Made by a program: the position numbers and the translations under genes. The notes beneath the pieces are model-generated. The model was not told the origin of the DNA. It made no database searches and saw nothing but the letters and a program-made list of their open reading frames with translations. DNA of 64,000 nt from Typha latifolia (lineage: Eukaryota; Streptophyta; Magnoliopsida; Poales; Typhaceae): positions 15,861,501 through 15,925,500 of the forward strand of contig CM034102.1 in assembly GCA_019914945.1 (NCBI GenBank). Direction: 5' to 3'. Positions 1-12,200 of the stretch are shown one piece after another. Within the stretch, counting starts at the first letter, position 1. The number at the start of each line of letters is the position of its first letter.

Positions 1-269
1 TTGTGTGTCATCAACCATTATGGTGATTTCCAATAAAAGAGGTGTAGGTCTATATTGGAAAAATATTGCTGAGGCATTTATTAAGTATCAAGGACTATAC
101 TCTTCCTGAATCCTGAGATATATCCAATGTAGAGCACTAATCTCTTTCTTGACTAATAGTGTAGCTTAAAAACCCTCACTATTAGCCCAGGTTGATAATA
201 TAAACAATAGCTTGTGCACAAGAGAATATGGCCATGCACGTATAAGCTTGGAGCATCAATATAAAACAC

Positions 270-3200
270 CTTCTTCGAATTCACTTCTTGGTCAACTTGT
301 TGATTTTCACCCATTACTTTCCACTGCAATTGTAGTAATGCTCTTTGCTTTTCTTCCTGTAAATCACATCAAGAACTAGATATTAGAACCTACAGGCTTT
401 TGTAAAGGCACATAAACAAGTAGATACCTTCGACTTCTGGAGCTCCAATTCCTCCTGTAATTTTCTGTACTCATCTTCATGTTGCAGCTTCAAGGAACTT
501 ATTTGAATTTCGTGTTCTTTTCTAAGTGATGACATTCTCTACATTAATTTGAACTCAAAACTTAGAAAAATTGACAAGCTTTTGGGATGATGGAAAGGCA
601 AGTATAAGCAGAAGTACCTCCCTCATTTCATTTTCAACCTGAAGCTGTAAATGCTGCAGCTCTTCCTTGTGGTGAACCCGAAGACTTGATTCCTTCTCGT
701 TGTGATCCTGTTGGATTTTGTTAATCTGCAGGATGCAAAAAGGAAGCAAAAAATGGCCTGATTCTCTTTCAAAAATGGATCCATTTCAGTACACACAGGT
801 TCATTTCGTGAATATTCCAAAATCAGGAACCAACTCCAGCAGATTAATAATATCCATTGTAATAAAAGCTAACAAAAGTTGTGTACATAGAAGCAATTCA
901 ATTAAAAACATAATCAAATTAGTTACATCCAAGGGACACCAAGGTTGTCTAGTGATAAAAATAGAATGGTCAACCTAAACATGCAACAATTGGAAGGGAG
1001 ACTATCTTGCAAGTCGTCATCTTAACCAGTTTGTAATTTTGTATTATCTATCCATCAAAATTTCCTGAATAGAAACACCCAACAATCACAGGAGAGAAAG
1101 TGTGCAGTTAATCACAAAATTTTCGGAAACTATGAGTTCTACAATAAGACACCATAAGTAATCGTAAGTGTCACTCATTTCAGTCAAGGCTTCAGATGAC
1201 AAAAGGGGGTTTGAATCATTGAGAAAGATTTTCTACTGCCATCATTTCTAAGTAAGAGTTTTTACTTTGAAAGCAATAAGTCATCTCTCTTGGCAACTCT
1301 TTGAAATGTAATCCTTATACTAATATAATGGGACCAAATTCGTAGATTGAAATACGAGTATATGTCTTTTAAGCTGACTATCAATTTGATGTGAGTATTT
1401 TGTTATGCATTGGAGCCTATCAAGGATGTCAATTCTTTGTTGACATGAAGGAAACCAACAATAATTGGTCAAGCAATTGCTGCTGACTAAGAATTGTCTG
1501 GAATTGGAATAATTTCTCAAACTCGAGAAAGAAACCAATTCTTCTCTACTCCGTAATCCATACTAGTACAATATTCTAGTTGCAAGATTATCAAATGAAT
1601 GGTGCAAAATGTAGTAGCTGTTAGCTACATCAGCCTATGGACTAAGAAATAAGGGCAAAAGAGTGGTGAAAATAGAAGTATACACTATAGCCTTATATCC
1701 AGATTATTCCTAATTTTGCTAGAAACTGCCGTTAACAGAGAACTTAATTAATTAGCATAAAGTTGATGCTAAGTAGTCTGTGATATATAAATACAAAGTT
1801 TAGAAAACTGTCTTTCAAGTACTAGAGATTGACACAACCTTTGTAAAGCTCATGATACAAGCAAATCCACATCAGATATCTAATTATTTAACAAGAAAGT
1901 GCAATTCTGTAATGGTGAAGTTAACTCCATCAGAATTCTATATAAAAAGAGGATACCAATAGAAACATTATCAAATAATGAAGGAATGAACTAATGCCAA
2001 TAATATGTATGAGAAATTGTACATACCATTGCACCATGTTCCTCCTTAACACTCATCAAGTGCTGCTGGGCATCTTCTTTGTTTTCTGACAGTTTTTCAT
2101 CACATTTCCTTTCCAATTCTTTTCTAAGTATCTCTGCCTGATGTATTTAGTATCAGAAATAGCAAGACAAGATGTTAATATTTTTCAAAATACAGATAAC
2201 TGGAAAATCATTTTTAAAGAAAATGGTGCCTTCTCTTTTTCAGCATTGACAATTTCTAACTTCTCAGCCTCATACTTCCTCCGAATATCATTGATTGCCT
2301 GTCAAAATTGTTCTTAAGGATTGGAACAAGAACGTTCAACACCAACTACTCAGAATCAGTACCTGGTCATTTCTCTGAGACAATTCCTTCAAATGTCTGG
2401 ATAGCTCCAACTGTTTACCCTCCAGCATTAAATCATACTGTTTCTTTGCCTCAGTAAGTCTGGATTCAGCTGCAGTCAGTGAAACCTGAATCTGAACAAA
2501 GATAAGATTGCTCAGAGCCTCATACATAATATCTAGAACAGAATAATTATCATGACCAAGAAGAAGTATCATAAACAACCTGCAAGTTTTGCTCCTCCAA
2601 CTGCTTTTCTCTTTCTCCAATACTTTTATGAAGATGCTCCTTCTCATCGAGCACACCCTGAAGCTGACTGACATGATTCTCCAGTGCATCAACCTGCTGG
2701 TTGCGCTTAGTAATCTCACTCTGTAGAGCTTCTGTCTCCTGAGCTTGTTCCTGTAACACTAACTGCACTTTGTCGAGAAGATCCTGTTTCTCTGATTCTA
2801 GCTTTGATATTTTCTGCAGCATATCTTGCTACAAAATTTAACATCACCCATTAGGAAGCAATGAAAAACTCGCAAGCCCTACCCAACAAAGGAATTATAT
2901 TTACAAACCATTTGCTTCTCAGTAAGGCTAGAAGCTTCACATAACTTTCTAATTTCCTCTTGTAAATCACTAGCCAATTTATCTGATGCATCCTTCTTTG
3001 ATAGAATATCCTCAGCTTCAGACTCCAATCCTCGAATCTTATCTTCGGCTAAACGGCATTCTTCCGCATGTTGCACCATAACAAATTCTTGAGCTTTCTG
3101 CAGCTCCATAATTTTTGTCTTTAACTCCACAATTTCCATTCTGAAAGCGTCATTCATTGAAATAGAATGTATATATTCTTTATAAAGAAATTCAAACTTT

Positions 3201-6200
3201 TTCCGAGCAGACTTCACTGTCAGATCCTTCTCCTCTTGGATCAACTCATAGTATGTTCCAAATGAACAGAGTAATTTGGAAACATGGCCTGAAACATTTG
3301 CATTCTCTTTATCCAGTTCAATTATTTTGGCCATCAAGCTAAGAAGCAATGTTTCAAGCTCCTTATGTTCTTTGCTTAATTCGTCTATTTTATGAGCAAA
3401 ATCTTGATTGCTGTGCTGCAGAGCACACTTTTCACTTTCTAAATCATTTACACAAGCCCTGAGGCTGATGCAGATATCTTCTTTAGTCCTCAACCCTTGT
3501 TCCATCTCTTTCAATTGGGAATCAAGAGTCTGCAGGTGTGCCTTGTTTTCTTCAACTGTCAGTTCTAATTCTTTGATAACAGAATCTACATGTAATATGT
3601 GAAGGATATCTTTAGTTGATGTCACTAACACAAATAAATCAGTAGAGAAAACGAGAAAGATAGTCAGAAACAAACAGATGAAATAGCACATTACCTTTCT
3701 CAGGTTGTTAACGGCAGTCTTGTCATGAGATTACAAAGGCAACAGGATTCACTCACCTGATCTATTTGACATTCCTATTTAACCAACTCATTTAACTAGT
3801 GAGTAACTTGAACAAATAACATTGTTGTGCAATTGATGCGAACATCACTGGTAGGACACGATGGCGTGCATACCAACGCAGGAGGCGCCAACATTTAATG
3901 ATCCCCCCCTATAGGGATTTGGTTATGTGTTACAGACCGGACCGATATGGGGATAGGTTGGTTATTTGGATTGAAGGGAGATCTTGATGGTGATGGAAGG
4001 GGAAGAGAAGTTGATATGTGGATGGAGATATTTGCGATGAGAGATGGGAATAAGATGAAGGGGAAGAAGATGTCGCTCCTAGAAAAAGTAGGGCGCGACC
4101 AGACGAGGAGGAAGAAGATCTAACCAATGAAGGTTAGAGGACGATGAGAAGTTAGGAAAAGAGGAAGAAGGAGAGAGAGAGATAGAGAGAAGAAAATATG
4201 ATTTCATAACATAACTCAACTAGGGTGCACTCGACAATAATTAGAGGTTACCCCTAGGACTCAAACAATAGAAATAAAACCCTAAAAACAAAGTGTTCTA
4301 GCCGCGGTACATTCGAACGCACCCGAGGCCGTTTGAACGCGAATTTCCCGTTCTTTGTATTTGCGAACGCGTGTAGGCGTTCGAACGGCCTCGGGCGCAT
4401 TCAAACGAGCTCGAGGCCGTTCGAACGCACAAATCCCATTCTCTGTGTTTGTGAATGCTTGTAGGCGTTCGCATAGTGCGTTCGAATGTGGTCTCCAGCA
4501 TTCGAACGCCCCCCCGACAAAAAGTTTTATTTTCTTCGAAAATAAATTTATTTCTTTCGATACAACTATCAATCCATCACGCTTCTATCACCTTGACCTC
4601 AAGGTGAGAAGTCCAGAAAGCGTTTCATGATGTCCACCTCAGACTCCCATGTCACCTCGTCGAAATGCCGTCCAAGCCACTCCACCAAGATCTTAGTCTC
4701 TAGTTAACCTTCTCGACGACACCTCCGTCTCGCCAACACACGCACCGGCTCATATGCCTGTATCTCCTCCACTAGATCGGGTATCTGTGTGCTCACTGCC
4801 TGATCCGCCCCTACTCTCGCCCGCAGTAGTGATACATGAAACACGGGATGAACTTGAGATCCCTCCAATATGCGGAACGGTCCAAAATACCGATGCGCTA
4901 ACTTGGGATTGCGTACAGGACGTAGGTTAACTTGCCGGTATGGCTGGGTCGCACAAATACAAGGTCCCCAACCTTAAACTCCAACTCCCGATGCCAGCGA
5001 TTATACACTTGCTTCATGCAGTTCTGGGCCATTGTCATGTGCTCCCCTAACCTCAGAACCACATTCCGATCTGCTAGTTCCATCTCTGTCTCCGTCCTCA
5101 CTGCTGATGCCTCAGGGTCATATGTCCTCAAGGTAGGTCACCACCTACCTTGATGGTGCTGTGAAATGCAGTATTATAGGACCACTTTGCCCACGGTAAG
5201 TAGTCGAGCCATCTCCTCGGTCTCTCGCCCACAAAGCACTACAGGTATTGCTCTATGCCCCGATTCATCACCTCAGTTTGACTATCTGTTTGTGGGTGAT
5301 AGGCTGAACTGAGGTTCAACTGAGTACCCTGGAGTGCGAAGTACTCGGTCCAAAAGTCACTAATGAAGACTCAATCGGATACAATTGAACGCGGCATGCC
5401 GTGAAGCCTAGCAATGTCGCGCACGAACACCTCTGCGACCGTCCTTGCTGGATATGGGTGCGCCAGGGCTGAGAAGTGAGCATACTTACTCAGCCTGTCT
5501 ACCACCATGAATATGATTGAGTACCTCCTCACAGAAGGTAAGCCCTCAATAAAGTCCATGGAGATGTTCTCCCAAATCCTCTCCAGTATGGGCAATGACT
5601 GGAGTAGTCCAGCTGGCCTCAGTGAGTCGGACTTTGCCCGTTGGCATACCTCGCAAGCACGTACGAATGCCCTTAACTCCTATTGTACTCCAGGCCACAT
5701 ACAGCTTTGTAGTAGTCTCTTGTGAGTCCGTAGGAGTCCCTCGTGTCCTGCCTCAGGGATGGAATGAAAATGTTCTATCACTTTTCGTCGCAGGCCTACG
5801 TCCGCAGGATTCCGGATGCGCCCATGGTCCAAGAGCAATCCACCTCGGCTCACCATCCCAGGATGACTAGTGGGGTCGTCCTCCTTCTCCTGCAAGATTC
5901 TCAAGATATCTAGATCAATAGCTCTTGTCGATTGTATGTCATCTAAGAAAGGGAAGATAGGCATGAACAGGGTTGCTAGTTCGGCCGGTTCGGGTTGTTG
6001 GGATAGCGTGTCCGCCGCCTTGTTCTCCGCTCCTTTCTTGTATTGCAGCTCGTAGTCATACCCCAATAGCTTGGTGACCCACCTCTGCTGCGTGGGCGTG
6101 TGAATCCGCTACCCTATAAAATAAAGTAAGCTCCTCTGATCTATCCGGATCACAAATTGCCTCCCAATTAAATAGGGTCTCCACCTTGTCACAGCATGCA

Positions 6201-9200
6201 AGATAGCAAGCATCTCCTACTCGTAAGTGGATAACTGCTGTGACCTTTCGGTCAATGCCTTGCTAAGGTAAGCAATGGGCCTCCCTGTCTGCATCAATAC
6301 AGCTCTAATTCCTGCACCCGATGCGTCGCACTCAATCACGAATTGCTTAGTGACGTCGGGTAGTGCCAATACCGATGCGGACGCCATTGCTTTTTTCAAC
6401 TCTTCAAATACCTTTGTCGCTGCATCAGTCCACTCAAAGGCATCCTTTTTCAGCAAGGTTGTTAATGGTGCTGCAATCTTCCTATAGTTGGCCACAAACC
6501 TGCGATAATAGCATGTTAAACCAAGGAAACTGCGTAGCTCCCGTATCGTCCTCGGTTGTGTCCAGCTGAGCATGCACTCCACCTTGCTTGGGTTGGCCGC
6601 GACTCGCTCGGCTGAAATGATGTGCCCCAAATATTCCACTCGTCGTTCGCCTTATAGACATTTACTTCGCTTCACCTTGAGGGAATGGTCCCTCAAGAGC
6701 GCCAACACAGATCGTAGATGATTCAAGTGCTCCTTCAAAGTCTTGTTGTACACTAAAATGTCATCCAAGAATACTAACACATACCGTCATAAGAGTGGAT
6801 GGAATATGTCGTTCATCAGCCCTTGAAAGGTCGCCGGAGCATTCGTCAACCCAAACGGCATCACTCGAAACTCAGCGTCCGTCATGAGTTCGGAACACCG
6901 TTATGTGGATGTCCTCTGCATGCACTCAGATCTGGTGGTACCCTGCACGAAGGTCCAGCTTGCTGAAGTATGATGCTCCGGTCAGCTCATCCAACAACTC
7001 CTCGATGATTGGGATCAAGTACCTGGCATTCAGTGCGCGGTAATCCACGCAGAAACGCCAGCTGTCGTCCTTCTTTCGCACCAACAAAACTGGTGATGAA
7101 TAGGAACTCCGGCTTGGTTGAATGATGCCCTGCTCCAACATCTCCGCAACCAGCCTCGATATTTCTTCCTTCTGGATGTGTGGATAGCGATAGGGTCGTA
7201 CATTTGCAATTTTGGCCCCCGATACAATCTCGATCCTGTGATCAGCGTGCCTAGCAGGTGGCAGCCCTCGTGGAGCCTCAAATAGTCCAGAAAAGTCAGC
7301 TAATAAGCAATCCAAATTAGGATGAGTACATAAGTCAAAGACGACTCCAGGTTTTGTGGGCGCCAGCTATAAGAAGTACGTAACCTTGCCTATTCGTGGA
7401 GCGCCAACCAACGGCCTCAAAGAGGGGCTCGTTTGCGTGCAAACTCTCTCGAGTCGTACCACACGTCCATCTCTCCGAAATGTGAGCCTCATCTGTGAAA
7501 AATCAAATGTGACGAAACCAAGACTCTGCAGCCACTGGGTGCCTATTACAATGTCAGCTCCTCGAAGGGCTAGCAGGTACAAGTCCAAGGTGAAGCTATG
7601 TCCCTACACTTGTACCACTACTACTCGACAGACGCTGTCGGCTCTAAGGCGGGTACCATCACCAATGGTCACATCAAATCTAATAGTAGGCTCGGCCTCA
7701 AGTCCTATACTCCGTACCAATCTCTCGTCCAAAAAGTTATGTGTGCTCTCTGTGTCAATGAGGATGTGTAAACATTGCTTTCGAACGAGCCCATCCACCC
7801 GTAGGGTCTTTGGGGCGCTAATACCGGAGTACACATGCATCGAGATCTCGGCCTGCATATCCTCCTCTACTATCTCCTCAAGCTCCTCTCCAACTATGTC
7901 CTGTGTGATGTCCCCCTCTGCCTCTTCGTTATAGCCATCGATCAACATGACGTTGCCCGTAGCCTTGGCGCATCGATGTCCCGGAGTGTAGCGCTTGTCA
8001 CACCAAAAACACAAGCCCTTGGCTCATTTTTCATCCACCTATGCTTGGGGCAAGGACTGGCCCTTGGATTGCATGCCTCCTCCTCTGAATCCGGTCGTCG
8101 GTCTCGGGGTACCCCGCTGTCCAAAAGAGGGCACCAATGGTTTCGTCATGGAACTAGAACCGCCAGTTGTGGGCGCCATTCGTGGCATATAATGGCTGTC
8201 CTTCGATGTCCAATTCATCTTCATAACTCCTTTCAAGGCAGTGTACTTCTGTTCCATCCTTATGGCAATCTCAAAAGCCCTACCAAAAATGTGCTCTTCA
8301 ATGCTTCTACTGGCCACCTTGGAAAACAACGGCTGTTGAGACGCTCAAAGTCTTCTTGATATACTACCACCGTAGTCTTTTGTGTCAATTTGGAGAGTGT
8401 AGCCCCATAATCTTCATATCCAATGTCCCAAACCGTCGAGCTAATGCAAACGTGAATGTTGTTCAATTGTCGAACGGTTAGTGGGCATGCATGGATTGGT
8501 ACCAATGTAAAGTCGCATCTTCCAAATGAAAGCTCGCAATAGGTACCTTAGCCTCTTCCGGCGTGCCATGACATAAAAAGTATTGTTCGACACAAAATCC
8601 AATCAATAGGGTTACCTCCGTTAAACTTTGGGAATTCCAGCCGAGCGGATCGTCCGCGGAGGCCATAATCGTGCCCATTGTCCATTAGAGGATCCATCCT
8701 CATTGCTGGCGGATGAAGGATGTGGATCTCCGGTCCACGACGTCTCCTTTCCTCTTCCTCGCGAGCAATCACATGTTCATCATCATATGGCCACGCTGCT
8801 CCCGGTTCGCCCCTACCTTGATGGGGTTCATTCCTTCCTCCATCTACGCCATGGTTCACTCCTAGTGGGGCCGGATAAGGCATCCTTGGTTTAGGTGGGT
8901 TGGGCAGTAATGGATCTGTCTGCCCTAGAAAAACTCTTGTCGTTAGCGGAGTTTGATTGGCCGCTAGTGTAGTTACGACGGGTTCTTCCGGTGTCAGCCC
9001 TCCCACAATATCATACGAATCTCCTCGCATAGGGACTGCACAAGGGCTTCTTGCATTCGTTGCTGGTGGTCCATCATTCTTTGTTATTGCTCCATCATTT
9101 GCTGAATGACCGCTGCCACATTAGGATCGAGTGGCATGGAAAAAGGCGCGCTCGCCTCGAGTGGTGTGGAAAGAGGCGCACTCGGCGTGGCGCTGGTGCT

Positions 9201-12200
9201 AGCTTCGCTATTGTCGTCCACAGTGGTCAGAGCGTTTGGATCTGGTTCCGAGTTGGCATCCATCGTCCCACACTTTGCCATTGATCTTGTGTTAGTCATA
9301 GTCCAAGAACCGGTGGCTCTGATACCACTGTTACAGGCCGGACTAATATGGGGATGGGTTGATTATTTAGATTTAAGGGAGATCTTGATGGTGATGGAAG
9401 GGGAGAAGAAGATGATATGTGGATGGGGATATTTGCGATGAGAGATGGGAATAGGATGAAGGGGAAGAAGAGGTCGCTTTTAGAAGTAAGGCCGCGACAG
9501 ACAAGGAGGAAGATCTAACCAATAAAGGTTAGGGGACAATGAGAAGTTAGGGCAAGAAGAAGGAGAGAAAAAGAGATAGGAGAAGAAACTATGATTTCAT
9601 AACATAACTCAACTAGGCTATCCGTTGGATTCAAACAATAGAAATAAAACCCTAAAAACAAAGTGTTCTCGCCACGGTGCGTTCGAACACGAATTTTCCG
9701 TTCTCTATATTTGCGAACGTGTGCAAGCGTTCGAACGGGCTCGAGGCCGTTCGAACGCACAAATCCCGTTCTCTGTATTTGTGAACGCCTGCAGACGTTC
9801 GCACAATGCGTTCGAACACGGTCCCCGGTGTTCGAACGCCTCCCGACAAAAAGCTTTATTTTCTTCGAAAACAAATTTATTTCTTCCGATACAACTTGAT
9901 CCAACTCCAGTTGTATCATTATGATTGAGTTATTTATTACGTGATATTTATGATCGATTTTGTATTTTTATATATTTAGGACGTCTTTACTTATTTCTTA
10001 TTTAGAATGTCTTTTGCTTATTTCTATTGTAGGTCTATATATAGCCCCGCTATATTTTTTTTGAGGTTATTGAAAATTATTTGATTTGCTCTAATTTGGG
10101 GAAATTGGTGTGAAACCATTTTAAGGGTGGAGGTGTGAAAGCCATTCATCTTCTCTCTTTACTTCCTTCTTCTTCTCCTTCTCACCACCACATTTTGCAT
10201 CATTTTGGTATCAGAGTGAAGGATCCAAATTTATGGATGTCTCTCCTCCTGAATTCTATGCTGCTTCACATTTGTTCTTCGCCCAACTGATCGCTTCATA
10301 GACACCGAAACGCCAACAAGCCCAACGCATGACGAGCACGACGAGCACGTAAAGTTCCAAAACTCATGAGAAAATCACTATCAACGAGGGACGAGGAATC
10401 TGTCACCATTAGGAATTGCCACGTAAGATTCATCGATATTCAAAAGCTAATTGCTTTAGATCCATCTTATTTTCATCATAGATTAAAAAAAACACGTCTC
10501 TTTTGCTGTAAAAAAATAAGGAATTTTTAATTTTCAATTCTTTGGTTCTTACCTTTCTACTAGAATCCCAACAAATTTCTTATTTCTAAACTTTCTATCG
10601 AATTTCCTTTTTCTTCTTAACATCCCAACAAATCCTCTATTTCCTAAATTTTCTACCAAACTTCCTCTTTTCTTCTCCACATCCCAACTTTTCAAAACTC
10701 CCTCTCCCTTAACTGAACCCAAACTCTCTTACTTGACCAAATCTAGACTTAAAAACTCTCAATCCAACCAAACCCTTACCCACTAGACCCAAATCCTCTC
10801 AATCTAACCAGATCCTTACCCACTAGACCCAAACCGAAAACACATTAACCAAATATCTCAAATGCAACTCAAACTCACTCGAACCCATTAGCCACCTCAC
10901 CAGCCCATTAGACTAAACCCATTAATCAAATCCCTCAAACTCGTTAGCTATCTTCTCCTGTAACCTTTAATCATTTCAACACCAATGCCTAGCCCACCTC
11001 CGCACTGCCGCTGCCCTCCACTCCATCTGGACACCACTTCTATGCCATTGCTCCACCACCAACACAGCCACCCAATCCTTGTTCTTCCGCCGCCTTCTTC
11101 AAGCCGCTCAACCTCACCGCTAATGACACTGCCACTTTCCACACCAGCGCTCGCTGTTGATGAAATTGCCACTGCGCCTCGTTCCCCCCTTCAACGACAA
11201 CCGCAGAGTGCCTCCATCAATGTCATCGATCCTTCCGGCCTCCCCATTACCGTTAACTGCCCTAGACATTACCACCGACACTGCACCTGTGTTGCTGCCA
11301 CTCGTCGGTTCTAAAGGAATAAAACTACATAGCAAATAATCAAAGGATAGAGAGAGAAGAAAATAAGAAGGGTGGGGAATTAAAACTGTTTTCAGATAGT
11401 CAGATATTATTTTGAGGTCATTCTTCTAGAATCATCTTTAAACTATTATAAATTCCTGCTGTCCACATATGGTAGAGTGAGATTACATAAATACTTTATA
11501 GCCTTTGGTCCTAATATTAAGAGTTGAACTGTGCCAAGTAGAATATTAGCATTACAGTAAATTTTAGAAAAAAAGATTAAAAGGCTTGGCATTGACTAAA
11601 TACAATTTTGTTAAAAACCATTAAATCTTGGCATTAATCTTCGAACCTCCTGATTATAATTTTAAATTTAATCAATTATTTAATTTTAAGATTTCTTTAT
11701 TTGCATACTATATTACATCAATTAGATCAAAACACTTGCTTTAGATCAAATTTAGTAGACATTTCCCTTAGGTTAGACACTTAACTCATTCATTGCATAT
11801 TAATGTGTGTCAACACGTAGATGTAAAGCATATCTCCTCAGTGAATCTAATGAGTCCAGCAGTAGTGGTATGGATTCCGAACTTAATAAGAAACTCGATG
11901 ATATTATGGGTCAGTTAGGTATCTTAACTCAGCAAGTCAAAGATACTCAGGATACTCTGCTTAGGTATCAACAGGTAATTGATGAACAATTATATAAGAT
12001 ACAAGCACCCCGTGAGCAGACCACTCCTCAAAATGCTTATCGCTTCGATCCAAAACGCGATAAACTGCCACTCCTTTACCTAGTCAATACTTTCAAGGGA
12101 ATGAGCAAGATCTTGATGAACAATACCTTCGATGCATTAAAGTTGATGCTCTAACGTTTGATGGTTAGTTAGACCCTCAATACTTCCTAAACTGGATCAA

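Larger units (their letters stand above)
3928..9918 (-). mobile_element. Ty3/gypsy chromovirus-type LTR retrotransposon, youngest layer
   Basis: It is bounded by the 5-base duplication TTATG (3923-3927 and 9919-9923), which interrupts the LTR of the middle gypsy element. On the minus strand the LTRs start TGATA and end GTAACA. The primer binding site TGGTATCAGAGC reads from 9327 to 9316, just inside the 5' LTR (9329-9918). The domain order is gag, protease, RT, RNase H, integrase and a chromodomain, which defines chromoviruses. Confidence 0.92.

Noticed and set aside
3694..3730. An exon-like stretch on the minus strand reading TAVNNLRK before GTAATG, just above ZYP1 exon 6
   Set aside because: Its frame does not match exon 5 (splicing there gives an immediate stop), and joining exon 5 directly to exon 6 at 3585 gives the correct phase and a family-like protein.
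4898..9441. Many plus-strand open frames over the chromovirus (for example 7356-7934 and 7835-8359)
   Set aside because: They are shadows of the minus-strand gag-pol frames and contain no domain of their own.
10948..11339. Proline/serine-rich open frames on both strands
   Set aside because: They fall in the C-rich gypsy leader, overlap on both strands and reflect base composition.
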